Made by a program: the position numbers and the translations under genes. DNA of 6,331 nucleotides from Clostridium sp. AM49-4BH (GTDB taxonomy: Bacteria > Bacillota > Clostridia > Lachnospirales > Lachnospiraceae), in the NCBI RefSeq assembly GCF_003478335.1, contig NZ_QUFB01000084.1, positions 1 through 6,331 on the forward strand. The letters run 5' to 3'. The notes beneath the pieces were generated by a model that saw nothing but the letters and a program-made list of their open reading frames with translations, was not told the DNA's origin and ran no database searches. This document shows, one piece after another, positions 1 to 5,367 of the stretch (position 1 is its first letter; each line of letters opens with the position of its first letter).

Positions 1-1
1 G

Positions 2-172
2 TTAAGAATACGAAATTCCCTAAATGGTCCGTTATTTCCTTCGTTATATGAAATGGGACAGGTTAATATAATTAAAAACAACAATATACGTATTGATGTA
101 GAGGATTTTAGAATAGAATTACGTTTAATAGGTGAGAATATTTTAAAACTAAGTGATAAATTTCGGTCATAG
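2..172 (+). CDS. C-terminal fragment of an unrecognised protein (5' end outside window)
   Basis: An open frame enters from the left edge and runs 56 codons to TAG at 170-172. It begins LRIRNSLNGPLF and ends ENILKLSDKFRS. The last 25 residues are a charged, heptad-like stretch (DFRIELRLIGENILKLSDKF) that probably forms an amphipathic helix, of the kind seen in C-terminal helices of recombination or mobilisation proteins, but I do not recognise the family. It has no start in the window, no membrane segment and no catalytic motif. It points in the same direction as the ATPase operon but is separated from it by 270 bp containing a promoter, so it is probably not part of that operon. The frame could be open by chance, although its composition is protein-like. 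Confidence 0.45.
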   Translation, partial: LRIRNSLNGPLFPSLYEMGQVNIIKNNNIRIDVEDFRIELRLIGENILKLSDKFRS

Positions 173-373
173 TAGATCAAATTAGGCAACTTTGGCATGG
201 ATAAAGAAGTGCCCACTATTGGTGACTTGAAAAAGCAAATTCCAATGCAAGAGCAAATCCCACGGACTTTTGAATTTTGTTAATTTGCAGGGGATTTTAA
301 AAAAATCGAAAGGCTGTTTTTTGCCATATGATATATCGTTAAATTCACAAAAAATATTTTTCATGAAAAAAAG
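173..373. other. Non-coding spacer before the defence operon promoter
   Basis: I see no convincing gene here. The only plus-strand start worth noting is ATG at 197, which opens 28 codons to TAA at 281-283 (MDKEVPTIGDLKK...). It has no good Shine-Dalgarno sequence, so I do not call it. A minus-strand frame across 182-379 has no supporting signals. The stretch is very AT-rich near its right end, where it could act as an UP-element for the promoter at 374. Confidence 0.4.
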
Positions 374-401
374 TTGCACAAAAAATGATTTATGATATAA
401 T
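374..401 (+). promoter_or_regulatory. Extended -10 promoter of the ATPase/TOPRIM/TIR operon
   Basis: A -35 box TTGCAC (374-379) is separated by 16 bp from a perfect TATAAT (396-401). A TG dinucleotide at 393-394 sits one base before the -10, giving an extended -10 element (TGATATAAT). Transcription would start near 408, leaving a leader of about 35 nt before the ATPase start. The upstream flank is rich in A tracts. No operator-like palindrome is visible, which suggests that the operon is expressed constitutively. Confidence 0.75.
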
Positions 402-442
402 AATGATAAGTAAATAGGAAAAGTGACTTGGAGGAATGAGCC

Positions 443-1720
443 ATGATTATAGAGGTAAGAGCAAAAAACTGTTACGCATTTGAGGATGATATTACATTTT
501 CAATGAAAGCAGATATGCGAAATAAAAAATTTGGAGCAAATGTTCACAAAGAGAATAATTTTAATGTCCTTAAAACGGTAGGAATATATGGACCAAACAA
601 TGCTGGTAAAACATGTCTAATTAAGTGCATTAGGGCAATAAGTAATGTACTTTTAAATAAGAAGAATGGACTGATGCCAAATATATTTACTGATAGTGAT
701 GTATGCGAGTTAGGCGTTACATTTATGGCATCTGGAAGAAAGTTTTCTTATGATTTTAAGTATGATGCTGAAAAAGAAGAATATATATATGAGTCATTTT
801 CGGAGATATTTAAAGATCAGTACAACAACGAAAAGGAAGTTTGTTGGTTGAAAAAAGATACTGTTAGTGAAATATATGAGTGTATTGATGAATCTGTTCA
901 GAATATGATTTCAGTTGTATCGAAGAATAATTTGCTATGCTATGTAGTAGATACAAGTAAATTTGAACATGTCAACGAGATGAAGCAGATTCTTGTCGGA
1001 TTTGCAGAAAAAATTGATGTCATCAATATGAATAACATACCTATGCAACACACAATTGAACTCATGAAAAATAAGAATCAGTTACAGCAAAAGGTTGTTG
1101 AGTTTATAAAAAATGCAGACCTGTATATGGATAACTTTGAATATGTGGATATGGATAAGATACAACTGAAAACTGGAGAAGGGGATGAAAAGCCAGATGA
1201 GAAAGTGCTTGATATTCCGGAGAATATTATGGATCAGATTAGGTTAGTTTCCACATATAAAGGTGTTCATGTACCAAGTATGATGTTTGATTCCACAGGA
1301 ACAAAGAAGATTGCAGCTATTGCCAGTTATGTAATTGAAGCACTTGAACAGGGCAGAATATTAGTGGTGGATGAGTTGGATAGCAGTATTCATTTTAAGC
1401 TTACAAGGGCGATTGTTGCGATGTTTAATAATGAATTAAATACAAGTGCACAGATGATATTTACAGTTCATGATATAAATCTTATGGACTGCAAGAGAAT
1501 GTTCCGGAAGGAGCAGATTTGGTTTGTGCATAAAGATGAGGAAGGTGTATATGTATATTCACTTGCTGATTTTACTGCACAGCAGGGAGTGAGGGATACG
1601 ACGGATGTTATGGAAAAATATAGAAAAGGTGCACTTGGTGCTTTACCTGATCCTGAATTGATTAACTCTTTGCTTAGTATTAAAGGTAATGTAAAGGGGG
1701 ATGATGCCGATGCCAAATAA
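443..1720 (+). CDS. AAA15/RloA-like ATPase, first gene of candidate defence operon
   Basis: This 425-residue protein is an SMC/ABC-type ATPase of the AAA15 group, which includes RloA, AbiLi and AriA-like proteins. Visible motifs are an N-terminal strand of the kind that precedes Walker A in this group (MIIEVRAKNCYAFEDD), Walker A GPNNAGKT at residues 50-57, an ABC-signature-like STGTKK at 284-289, Walker B LVVDELD at 307-313 with the glutamate following the aspartate, and an H-loop-like TVHD with His343. The C-terminal QIWFVHKDEEG and GALGALPD segments are typical of RloA-type proteins. In PARIS and related systems such ATPases form the scaffold or sensor that holds a TOPRIM effector. The start is fixed by GGAGG at 430-434, 8 nt upstream of the ATG. 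It is intact and looks functional. The family call is firm; the sensing role is inferred. Confidence 0.9.
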   Translation: MIIEVRAKNCYAFEDDITFSMKADMRNKKFGANVHKENNFNVLKTVGIYGPNNAGKTCLIKCIRAISNVLLNKKNGLMPNIFTDSDVCELGVTFMASGRKFSYDFKYDAEKEEYIYESFSEIFKDQYNNEKEVCWLKKDTVSEIYECIDESVQNMISVVSKNNLLCYVVDTSKFEHVNEMKQILVGFAEKIDVINMNNIPMQHTIELMKNKNQLQQKVVEFIKNADLYMDNFEYVDMDKIQLKTGEGDEKPDEKVLDIPENIMDQIRLVSTYKGVHVPSMMFDSTGTKKIAAIASYVIEALEQGRILVVDELDSSIHFKLTRAIVAMFNNELNTSAQMIFTVHDINLMDCKRMFRKEQIWFVHKDEEGVYVYSLADFTAQQGVRDTTDVMEKYRKGALGALPDPELINSLLSIKGNVKGDDADAK

Positions 1721-2339
1721 ACTCCCTAAGTTTTTGGATAATCACAAAATCTGCATTATCTGTGAAGGCAATGAGGAATTTGAGTATCTAAAACGATTAA
1801 AAATTTTAAAAGTATGGAATGAGCAATATGATATTTCACTGGTAAATGCTGGTGGAAATGGTAATATCCCAGCGAGGTATCAGGACCGATATCAAAATGG
1901 AGCAGATGAACTTGTGCTTGTGTTCTGTGATACGGAAAAGAAACCTCACGAGCAATATGAGGACATTAAACGCAAAATTAATGAGTTTCATGGTGTGGAT
2001 AGTGCAGCGAATGAAGTGATTATATTTGGTAATCCATGTACGATGCAGATTATATCTAAGCATTGGACCGATGAAAATCTGAAATCTCCAGCAAAACCAG
2101 TAAATGCTCCGTTGATAAAGGAATATACCGGAGTAGAAAATTACAAAGGAAGAGCAGACCAGATTCGGGAAGTTATGGAACATGTTACTGCGGAGAATTA
2201 TAAAAATATGAGTCAGCGAGTGAGAAAGTTGGATTCAGATGATTCTGTTACTGGTAGCAGTAATTTTGGAAAGTTCATAAAGCTGTTTGAGAGTGATGAC
2301 AGTGGGTGGATTGAGGAGATTAATGAACAAATAGAGTAG
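1710..2339 (+). CDS. RloB-like TOPRIM-type protein, probable effector of the ATPase
   Basis: This protein of about 209 residues has a RloB/AbiLii-like layout. A strand ends in a conserved acidic motif (ICIICEGNEEFEYL, Glu19). A second acidic motif follows a hydrophobic strand (LVLVFCDTEKKP, Asp74 and Glu76), and then IIFGNPCTMQII around residues 104-115, a position where many RloB proteins carry an NPxFE-like motif. Together these suggest a TOPRIM fold binding a metal ion, as in nucleases such as AriB of PARIS. Starts at 1701, 1704 and 1710 are in frame. The AAAGGGGG tract at 1693-1700 abuts 1701 and lies 9 nt from 1710, so I chose 1710. The gene then overlaps the ATPase stop by 11 bp, which suggests translational coupling. 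Nuclease activity is inferred only. Confidence 0.82.
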   Translation: MPNKLPKFLDNHKICIICEGNEEFEYLKRLKILKVWNEQYDISLVNAGGNGNIPARYQDRYQNGADELVLVFCDTEKKPHEQYEDIKRKINEFHGVDSAANEVIIFGNPCTMQIISKHWTDENLKSPAKPVNAPLIKEYTGVENYKGRADQIREVMEHVTAENYKNMSQRVRKLDSDDSVTGSSNFGKFIKLFESDDSGWIEEINEQIE

Positions 2340-2354
2340 TATAAGGAATTTAAT

Positions 2355-2921
2355 ATGTCATATCGAAATGCAAATTATAGTGCGTTTTATGTTTCGGAAC
2401 CATTTAGTGAAAGTAATTTAGGGGCAAATTTAACACATGATTTTGTTTACTACAATATGCTAAGAATGTGGAGAGGAGAGGATAATAGTTTTCCCTTTAA
2501 TGATGCACATGATAAGACATATAATGTGCGAGATGGTAGTGATTGGGAAAAGACTCTTAAGCCTAGACTTCATACAAGACTTGACTATTCTAAGAACATT
2601 ATTTTATTTTTAAGTTCCATTACTGCCAATAGTCGTGCATTGAGGGAGGAAATGAATTATGGAATAGGTACAAAAGGTTTACCAGTAATTGTAATTTATC
2701 CAGATTACGACAAGAAGTCAGATATAGTTGATAGTGATGGAAATTTCAAGAAGCAGATTAAAGATTTGTGGGATAAGTTGCCTGCTTTCCGTGATAATAT
2801 GTCTTCTGTGGCTACATTACATATTCCGTGTACTAAGAGTCTTATTACGTCAGCATTGAAAGATGAAGATTTTATGGTAAATACAATGGCAGATGCTAAA
2901 AGATATTTTTATAAATTGTAA
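2355..2921 (+). CDS. TIR-like (DUF1863/ThsB-like) protein, third gene of the operon
   Basis: This protein has 188 residues and no membrane segments. It resembles the bacterial TIR-like group (MTH538/DUF1863, related to Thoeris ThsB). Features are an N-terminal strand (NYSAFYVSEPFSESNLG), then SFPFNDAHDKTYNVRDGSDW, a KNIILFLSSIT strand at residues 80-90, and NSRALREEMNYG at 92-103, where Glu98 or Glu99 matches the catalytic glutamate of TIR NADases. VIVIYPD at 111-117 is a further core strand. TIR proteins of this kind hydrolyse NAD+ or make cyclic ADP-ribose-type signals during phage infection. The start lies 15 bp after the TOPRIM stop, with AAGGA about 8 nt upstream, so the gene belongs to the operon. 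No clear intrinsic terminator follows it. It could also be a free-standing TIR gene caught downstream. Confidence 0.82.
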   Translation: MSYRNANYSAFYVSEPFSESNLGANLTHDFVYYNMLRMWRGEDNSFPFNDAHDKTYNVRDGSDWEKTLKPRLHTRLDYSKNIILFLSSITANSRALREEMNYGIGTKGLPVIVIYPDYDKKSDIVDSDGNFKKQIKDLWDKLPAFRDNMSSVATLHIPCTKSLITSALKDEDFMVNTMADAKRYFYKL

Positions 2922-3089
2922 ACAATGGCATTTTGAGAATGACGAAACTTGTGGTGGTTGCAAAAAATCATAAAATAATGAAGAATACATAGAATATCAA
3001 GAATAATTATACAAAATATAGTAATATAAAACTTAATTAGACACAATATATAGTTGCTGAAATCGAGTTTGAGTAAGTGAGGAGTGCGG

Positions 3090-3149
3090 ATGAATAATGT
3101 GAGAAGTTCGGCAGAGAAAATCGTATTAATAGAGTTGATATATGTGTAA
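3090..3149 (+). CDS. Possible 19-residue leader ORF before the methyltransferase
   Basis: An ATG at 3090 lies 5 nt after GAGGAG (3079-3084), a good Shine-Dalgarno, and opens 19 codons ending at TAA 3147-3149 (begins MNNVRSSAEK, ends LIELIYV). A hairpin begins 6 nt after its stop. Its position resembles a leader peptide, but the codons show no striking bias and no T-tract follows the hairpin. It may be chance or the remnant of a longer gene. Confidence 0.25.
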   Translation: MNNVRSSAEKIVLIELIYV

Positions 3150-3154
3150 TGTGG

Positions 3155-3177
3155 ATGCGGAGTGTAATGCTCCGTAT
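3155..3177 (+). promoter_or_regulatory. Hairpin in methyltransferase leader
   Basis: The arms ATGCGGAG (3155-3162) and CTCCGTAT (3170-3177) form an 8-bp stem with one G-U pair around a 7-nt loop. Only a mixed TATTCTTAAGTC sequence follows, so it is not a typical intrinsic terminator. It may be an RNA control element or a protein-binding dyad for the gene at 3271. Confidence 0.4.
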
Positions 3178-3270
3178 TCTTAAGTCTTTGGTGCAAAATA
3201 ACTTCTGTTATGATATGCTTATTTTGGACTGAGAGAAAACTTTGATTTTTACAAAAGGAAACAATGAACC

Positions 3271-4023
3271 ATGAATAAAAAAGAATTGTTATTTTATGAT
3301 GATTACGAAGCCTTTTACACAATGACAAAAGAATCAAATGCGTTCCAGTCTTTTTGCAAAGATGCTTTTGGTGAGGACTTTTCACAGGATGGTTTTAGCA
3401 ACAAAGAGCAGATAGATATGATTCTGAAATATATACCGCACAATGATGATGTACATATTTTGGACATTGGCTGTGGTAATGGGAAAATGCTAGGATATTT
3501 GCAAGAAAGGACAGGGGCACATATATATGGTTTTGATTATTCAGAAACGGCAATTACCACTGCAAAGACTCTGTTTTGCCAAAATGCCGAATTTAGAGAA
3601 GGTATCATTGGTCAAATAGAATATCCTCAAGAAAAATTCGATGTGATTATTTCTATGGACACCCTTTATTTTGCCGCAGATATGACTGCATTTGTGGCAC
3701 AGGCTCGAAACTGGGTAAAAAAGGATGGTGTGTTTTTTGTTGGTTACCAAGAAGGTGATGTTATACCAAAAACATCTAATGCTCACACTACGCTGTTGGT
3801 AAAGGCGTTGCAGGAAAATAACATGACATATGAAGTCACGGATATTACAAAACAAACTTATGAATTGCTTAAGAAAAAGCGGGAATCGGCAATGAAATAT
3901 CGTACGCTGTTTGAAGATGAGGGTTATAGTCAATGGTTTGATATGCTGATTGGTCAGACAGAATATATTAATGTACCGTTTGAACAGTTCAAAGAAAAAT
4001 GGCAAGATACATCTATGTCATAA
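3271..4023 (+). CDS. Class I SAM-dependent methyltransferase, C-terminus probably frameshifted
   Basis: This 250-residue cytosolic protein has the Rossmann-fold SAM-binding signature. Motif I is HILDIGCGNGK (residues 62-72), the acidic ribose-binding motif is YGFDYS (86-91), and a motif IV-like segment FDVIISMDTLYF spans 123-134. The C-terminal half, with the long KKKRESAMKYR helix, probably forms the substrate lid. The substrate cannot be read from the sequence. The start has AAGGA at 3255-3259, 11 nt upstream; an overlapping ATG at 3264 opens only four codons. The frame ends QDTSMS. Shifting frame after Trp/Gln (about 4003-4006) would instead give RYIYVIRK and a TAG at 4029-4031, a more natural ending. 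One base has therefore probably been lost, removing only the last residues. It appears to be a single-gene unit with its own terminator. Confidence 0.85.
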   Translation: MNKKELLFYDDYEAFYTMTKESNAFQSFCKDAFGEDFSQDGFSNKEQIDMILKYIPHNDDVHILDIGCGNGKMLGYLQERTGAHIYGFDYSETAITTAKTLFCQNAEFREGIIGQIEYPQEKFDVIISMDTLYFAADMTAFVAQARNWVKKDGVFFVGYQEGDVIPKTSNAHTTLLVKALQENNMTYEVTDITKQTYELLKKKRESAMKYRTLFEDEGYSQWFDMLIGQTEYINVPFEQFKEKWQDTSMS

Positions 4024-4090
4024 GAAAATAGAAAAATCCCAACTTATAGGGAAGTGAAACTTTCAGCTCTACGATGTGTCTAATTTATTA

Positions 4091-4136
4091 AAATGCCGAA
4101 AGTTTGTATTTATACGGATTTCCGGCATTTGTTTTA
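4091..4136 (+). terminator. Intrinsic terminator after the methyltransferase
   Basis: The arms AAATGCCG (4091-4098) and CGGCATTT (4123-4130) pair perfectly. Inside them, AAA/TTT pair across a one-base bulge, and a small GTAT/ATAC stem forms in the loop. TGTTTTAT follows. It lies about 67 bp after the methyltransferase stop and insulates it from the leader region downstream. Confidence 0.7.
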
Positions 4137-4219
4137 TCAAATCGCTCTAGTTTGGTTTTATTTGTGGGCGAAGTAATATAAAAATGTATGTTGAGAATTA
4201 GCATAGAAGGGAATAAAAA

Positions 4220-4360
4220 ATGTTTAAGGTTACAATATTACAAAAATGTGCCATTCATGTATAAATTGATAAGAATATTGAAGGTAAGTATGCAGATGAT
4301 AGGATGGCATATACTAATGGAAAGCAAGATATGATAGATATTATTTTGAATTGTAAATAG
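4220..4360 (+). pseudogene. Remnant of a small ORF interrupted by an in-frame TAA
   Basis: An ATG at 4220, preceded by GAAGGGA (4206-4212) at a good distance, opens MFKVTILQKCAIHV. It stops at TAA 4262-4264. The same frame then stays open for 31 codons (begins IDKNIEGKYADDRMAYTN, ends IDIILNCK) to TAG at 4358-4360. The second part has protein-like composition. Read through the TAA, the product would have 46 or so residues. I do not recognise a family. It ends 4 bp before the -35 of the next promoter. A chance open frame in AT-rich DNA is possible. Confidence 0.35.
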
Positions 4361-4364
4361 ATTG

Positions 4365-4393
4365 TTGACATGAATTGCCAAGATTGGTATATT
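4365..4393 (+). promoter_or_regulatory. Strong promoter of the leader peptide/acetyltransferase unit
   Basis: A perfect -35 TTGACA (4365-4370) is separated by exactly 17 bp from a -10 TATATT (4388-4393). Transcription would start near 4400, about 22 nt before the leader ORF. A promoter this strong ahead of a terminator-bearing leader is what attenuation control requires. Confidence 0.85.
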
Positions 4394-4421
4394 ATTCAAC
4401 AAAAACAAGGAGAACATACAC

Positions 4422-4484
4422 ATGAATCAGAACTTATATTCAAGACGTTATATGTACATGTATTACAGACGTACACGGTTATAA
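4422..4484 (+). CDS. 20-residue Tyr/Arg-rich leader peptide
   Basis: The ATG at 4422 lies 9 nt after AAGGAG (4407-4412), a strong Shine-Dalgarno. Twenty codons run to TAA at 4482-4484. The peptide starts MNQNLYSRR and ends YYRRTRL; it contains five Tyr and five Arg residues and two more Met after the start. Arg17-Thr18-Arg19 fits the +X+ pattern (Arg/Lys-X-Arg/Lys) at which macrolide-bound ribosomes stall in leader peptides such as ErmDL. Its last codons overlap the 5' arm of the leader RNA structure (4467-4477), so ribosome position would change RNA folding. Position, signals and coupling to a terminator support a real leader peptide; the inducing drug or signal is unknown. Confidence 0.72.
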   Translation: MNQNLYSRRYMYMYYRRTRL

Positions 4485-4607
4485 ACATGCAAGGTTAGTG
4501 CATTAGGTTATAGCGTGTAGGTCTTTTAGTCTAGTGCATAAAACCAGAATATAAGAGAAGATTTTGCATACATTGCATCTTATTAAATTGGAGATATCGC
4601 ACTAGAC
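4467..4607 (+). promoter_or_regulatory. Attenuator leader RNA with alternative pairings
   Basis: Three pairings can be read. First, 4467-4477 (within the last codons of the leader ORF) pairs with 4514-4524, 10 of 11 positions. Second, GTCTAGTGC (4529-4537) is perfectly complementary to GCACTAGAC (4599-4607), which is the left arm of the terminator, so this pairing would act as an antiterminator. Third, TAGTGCAT occurs twice (4496-4503 and 4532-4539), giving a second, weaker partner for the terminator arm. A further small hairpin spans 4558-4581 (AAGA/TCTT and TGCA/TGCA). The mutually exclusive pairing with the terminator arm is seen directly; which state is induced is inferred. Confidence 0.7.
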
Positions 4608-4630
4608 ATTGAATGTTTGGTGCGATTTTT
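4596..4630 (+). terminator. Attenuator intrinsic terminator before the acetyltransferase
   Basis: The arm 4596-4610 (ATCGCACTAGACATT) pairs with 4612-4626 (AATGTTTGGTGCGAT) along its length with two G-U pairs; about 13 pairs are usable around a 5-nt loop. It runs directly into TTTT (4627-4630). It sits between the leader peptide and the GNAT start, so it blocks readthrough unless the left arm is captured by 4529-4537. Confidence 0.85.
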
Positions 4631-4656
4631 ATGTTTACAAGAAAGAGGTGCAGAAA

Positions 4657-5193
4657 ATGAATGATGTAATTGAACTGAAATTGACAACAAGAGAAGATGC
4701 AGAATGTCTGTATAAGGTGAGGCAATTTAAGGAAGAGGATGCGGGGGAGGTCAGAAATCTTATTGTCCGGAATTTCTTGGAGGTTAACAGTAAAGATTAT
4801 GGCATATCAGCAATGGAGAAACTTGCAAAGGATTATGATGTGGAAAAGGTTCTGAATGTGGCAAGTTATGCGCATATGTATGTCTTTGAATTTGATGGAA
4901 AAATCGTTGGAACAGGTTCTATCTCAAGTTTTTGGGGAAGCGAAACAGAAAGCATACTTCTGTGTATTTTTGTCCTTCCGGAATTTCATGGAAAAGGAAT
5001 TGGAAGAAAAATCATAAATACATTAGAAACGGATGAATTTTATGTAAGAGCGAGTAGAATTGAGATACCGGCATCCATTACAGCAACGGAATTTTATAGA
5101 AAATTTGGATATGATTATAAGAATGGTGTTAAGGAATTGGATGATGAGAATCATTACAGATTGGAAAAATTTAAGGAGGCAGGATTGAAATAA
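4657..5193 (+). CDS. GNAT-family N-acetyltransferase under attenuation control
   Basis: This 178-residue cytosolic enzyme transfers an acetyl group from acetyl-CoA to an unknown amine. GNAT features are strands around MYVFEFDGKIVGTGSIS (residues 74-90), motif A with the acetyl-CoA pyrophosphate loop LPEFHGKGIGRKII (107-120), and the motif B-like region ITATEFYRKFGYDY (141-154). The start at 4657 has AGAGGTG at 4644-4650. An upstream in-frame ATG at 4609 lies inside the terminator stem and is rejected. The usual GNAT start (VRQFKEEDA) comes only at residue 21, so the first 20 residues, ELKLTTREDAECLYK, look like the beginning of a second GNAT-like protein. The upstream leader suggests induction by a ribosome-acting signal, so drug acetylation is possible but unproven. 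Confidence 0.88.
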   Translation: MNDVIELKLTTREDAECLYKVRQFKEEDAGEVRNLIVRNFLEVNSKDYGISAMEKLAKDYDVEKVLNVASYAHMYVFEFDGKIVGTGSISSFWGSETESILLCIFVLPEFHGKGIGRKIINTLETDEFYVRASRIEIPASITATEFYRKFGYDYKNGVKELDDENHYRLEKFKEAGLK

Positions 5194-5237
5194 CAACAGC
5201 AGAGCGTAGAGGTAAAGATACAGATAAGGAATTGTTG

Positions 5238-5259
5238 TAGAGGGGATAAAACCCTTCTA
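5238..5259 (+). terminator. Hairpin after the acetyltransferase, weak terminator candidate
   Basis: TAGAGGGG (5238-5245) and CCCTTCTA (5252-5259) form an 8-bp stem with one G-U pair and a 6-nt loop, 45 bp after the GNAT stop. The following sequence TGATATTATGTTGG is not a clean T-tract, so termination may be inefficient. Confidence 0.4.
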
Positions 5260-5272
5260 TGATATTATGTTG

Positions 5273-5287
5273 GCAACTATAGGTTGC
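5273..5287. promoter_or_regulatory. Short dyad GCAAC/GTTGC upstream of the regulator promoter
   Basis: GCAAC (5273-5277) and GTTGC (5283-5287) flank TATAG. This could be a small hairpin or a protein-binding dyad, and it lies 21 bp before the repressor promoter. Nothing else supports a function. Confidence 0.25.
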
Positions 5288-5308
5288 GAAAAAGAACTTT
5301 AAAATTGG

Positions 5309-5337
5309 TTGTACAAATAATAAAGATTTTGTACAAT
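5309..5337 (+). promoter_or_regulatory. Promoter with twin TTGTACAA operators for the XRE regulator
   Basis: The perfect 8-bp palindrome TTGTACAA occurs at 5309-5316 and 5329-5336, 20 bp apart, close to two helical turns and so on the same DNA face. TTGTAC (5309-5314) serves as the -35 and TACAAT (5332-5337) as the -10, with a 17-bp spacer, so each copy covers one promoter element. This is the geometry expected for a dimeric repressor that shuts off its own promoter. The downstream HTH protein is the obvious candidate; binding is inferred. Confidence 0.7.
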
Positions 5338-5367
5338 GAAATCAAACATAGCAGGAGGTAATCATTT

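Larger units (their letters stand above)
2922..3270. other. 349-bp intergenic spacer
   Basis: There is no large gene on either strand; a 158-residue minus-strand frame (2909-3385) lacks any supporting signal and overlaps the methyltransferase start. The first 140 bp are very AT-rich and contain no obvious intrinsic terminator for the defence operon. The right half holds a possible 19-codon ORF (3090-3149) and a GC-richer hairpin (3155-3177). A weak -10-like TATGAT at 3209-3214, with a poor -35, could serve the methyltransferase. Confidence 0.5.

Noticed and set aside
197..283. 28-codon ORF before the defence operon
   Set aside because: There is no credible SD, no recognisable motif, and the stretch is consistent with chance.
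1701..1709. Upstream starts at 1701 and 1704 for the TOPRIM-type gene
   Set aside because: The purine-rich AAAGGGGG tract ends at 1700, directly against ATG 1701 and only 3 nt from ATG 1704. The ATG at 1710 has a normal 9-nt spacing.
1468..2183. Minus-strand frames within the ATPase and TOPRIM genes
   Set aside because: They are antisense shadows of strongly supported plus-strand genes and have no start signals of their own.
2909..3385. 158-residue minus-strand open frame across the spacer and methyltransferase start
   Set aside because: Its composition is that of antisense AT-rich DNA (many Ile, Leu, His, Phe), it has no SD, and it overlaps a clear methyltransferase N-terminus.
4609..4656. 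N-terminal extension of the GNAT gene to ATG 4609
   Set aside because: This ATG lies inside the attenuator terminator stem and has no Shine-Dalgarno. ATG 4657 has AGAGGTG at the right distance and follows the terminator.
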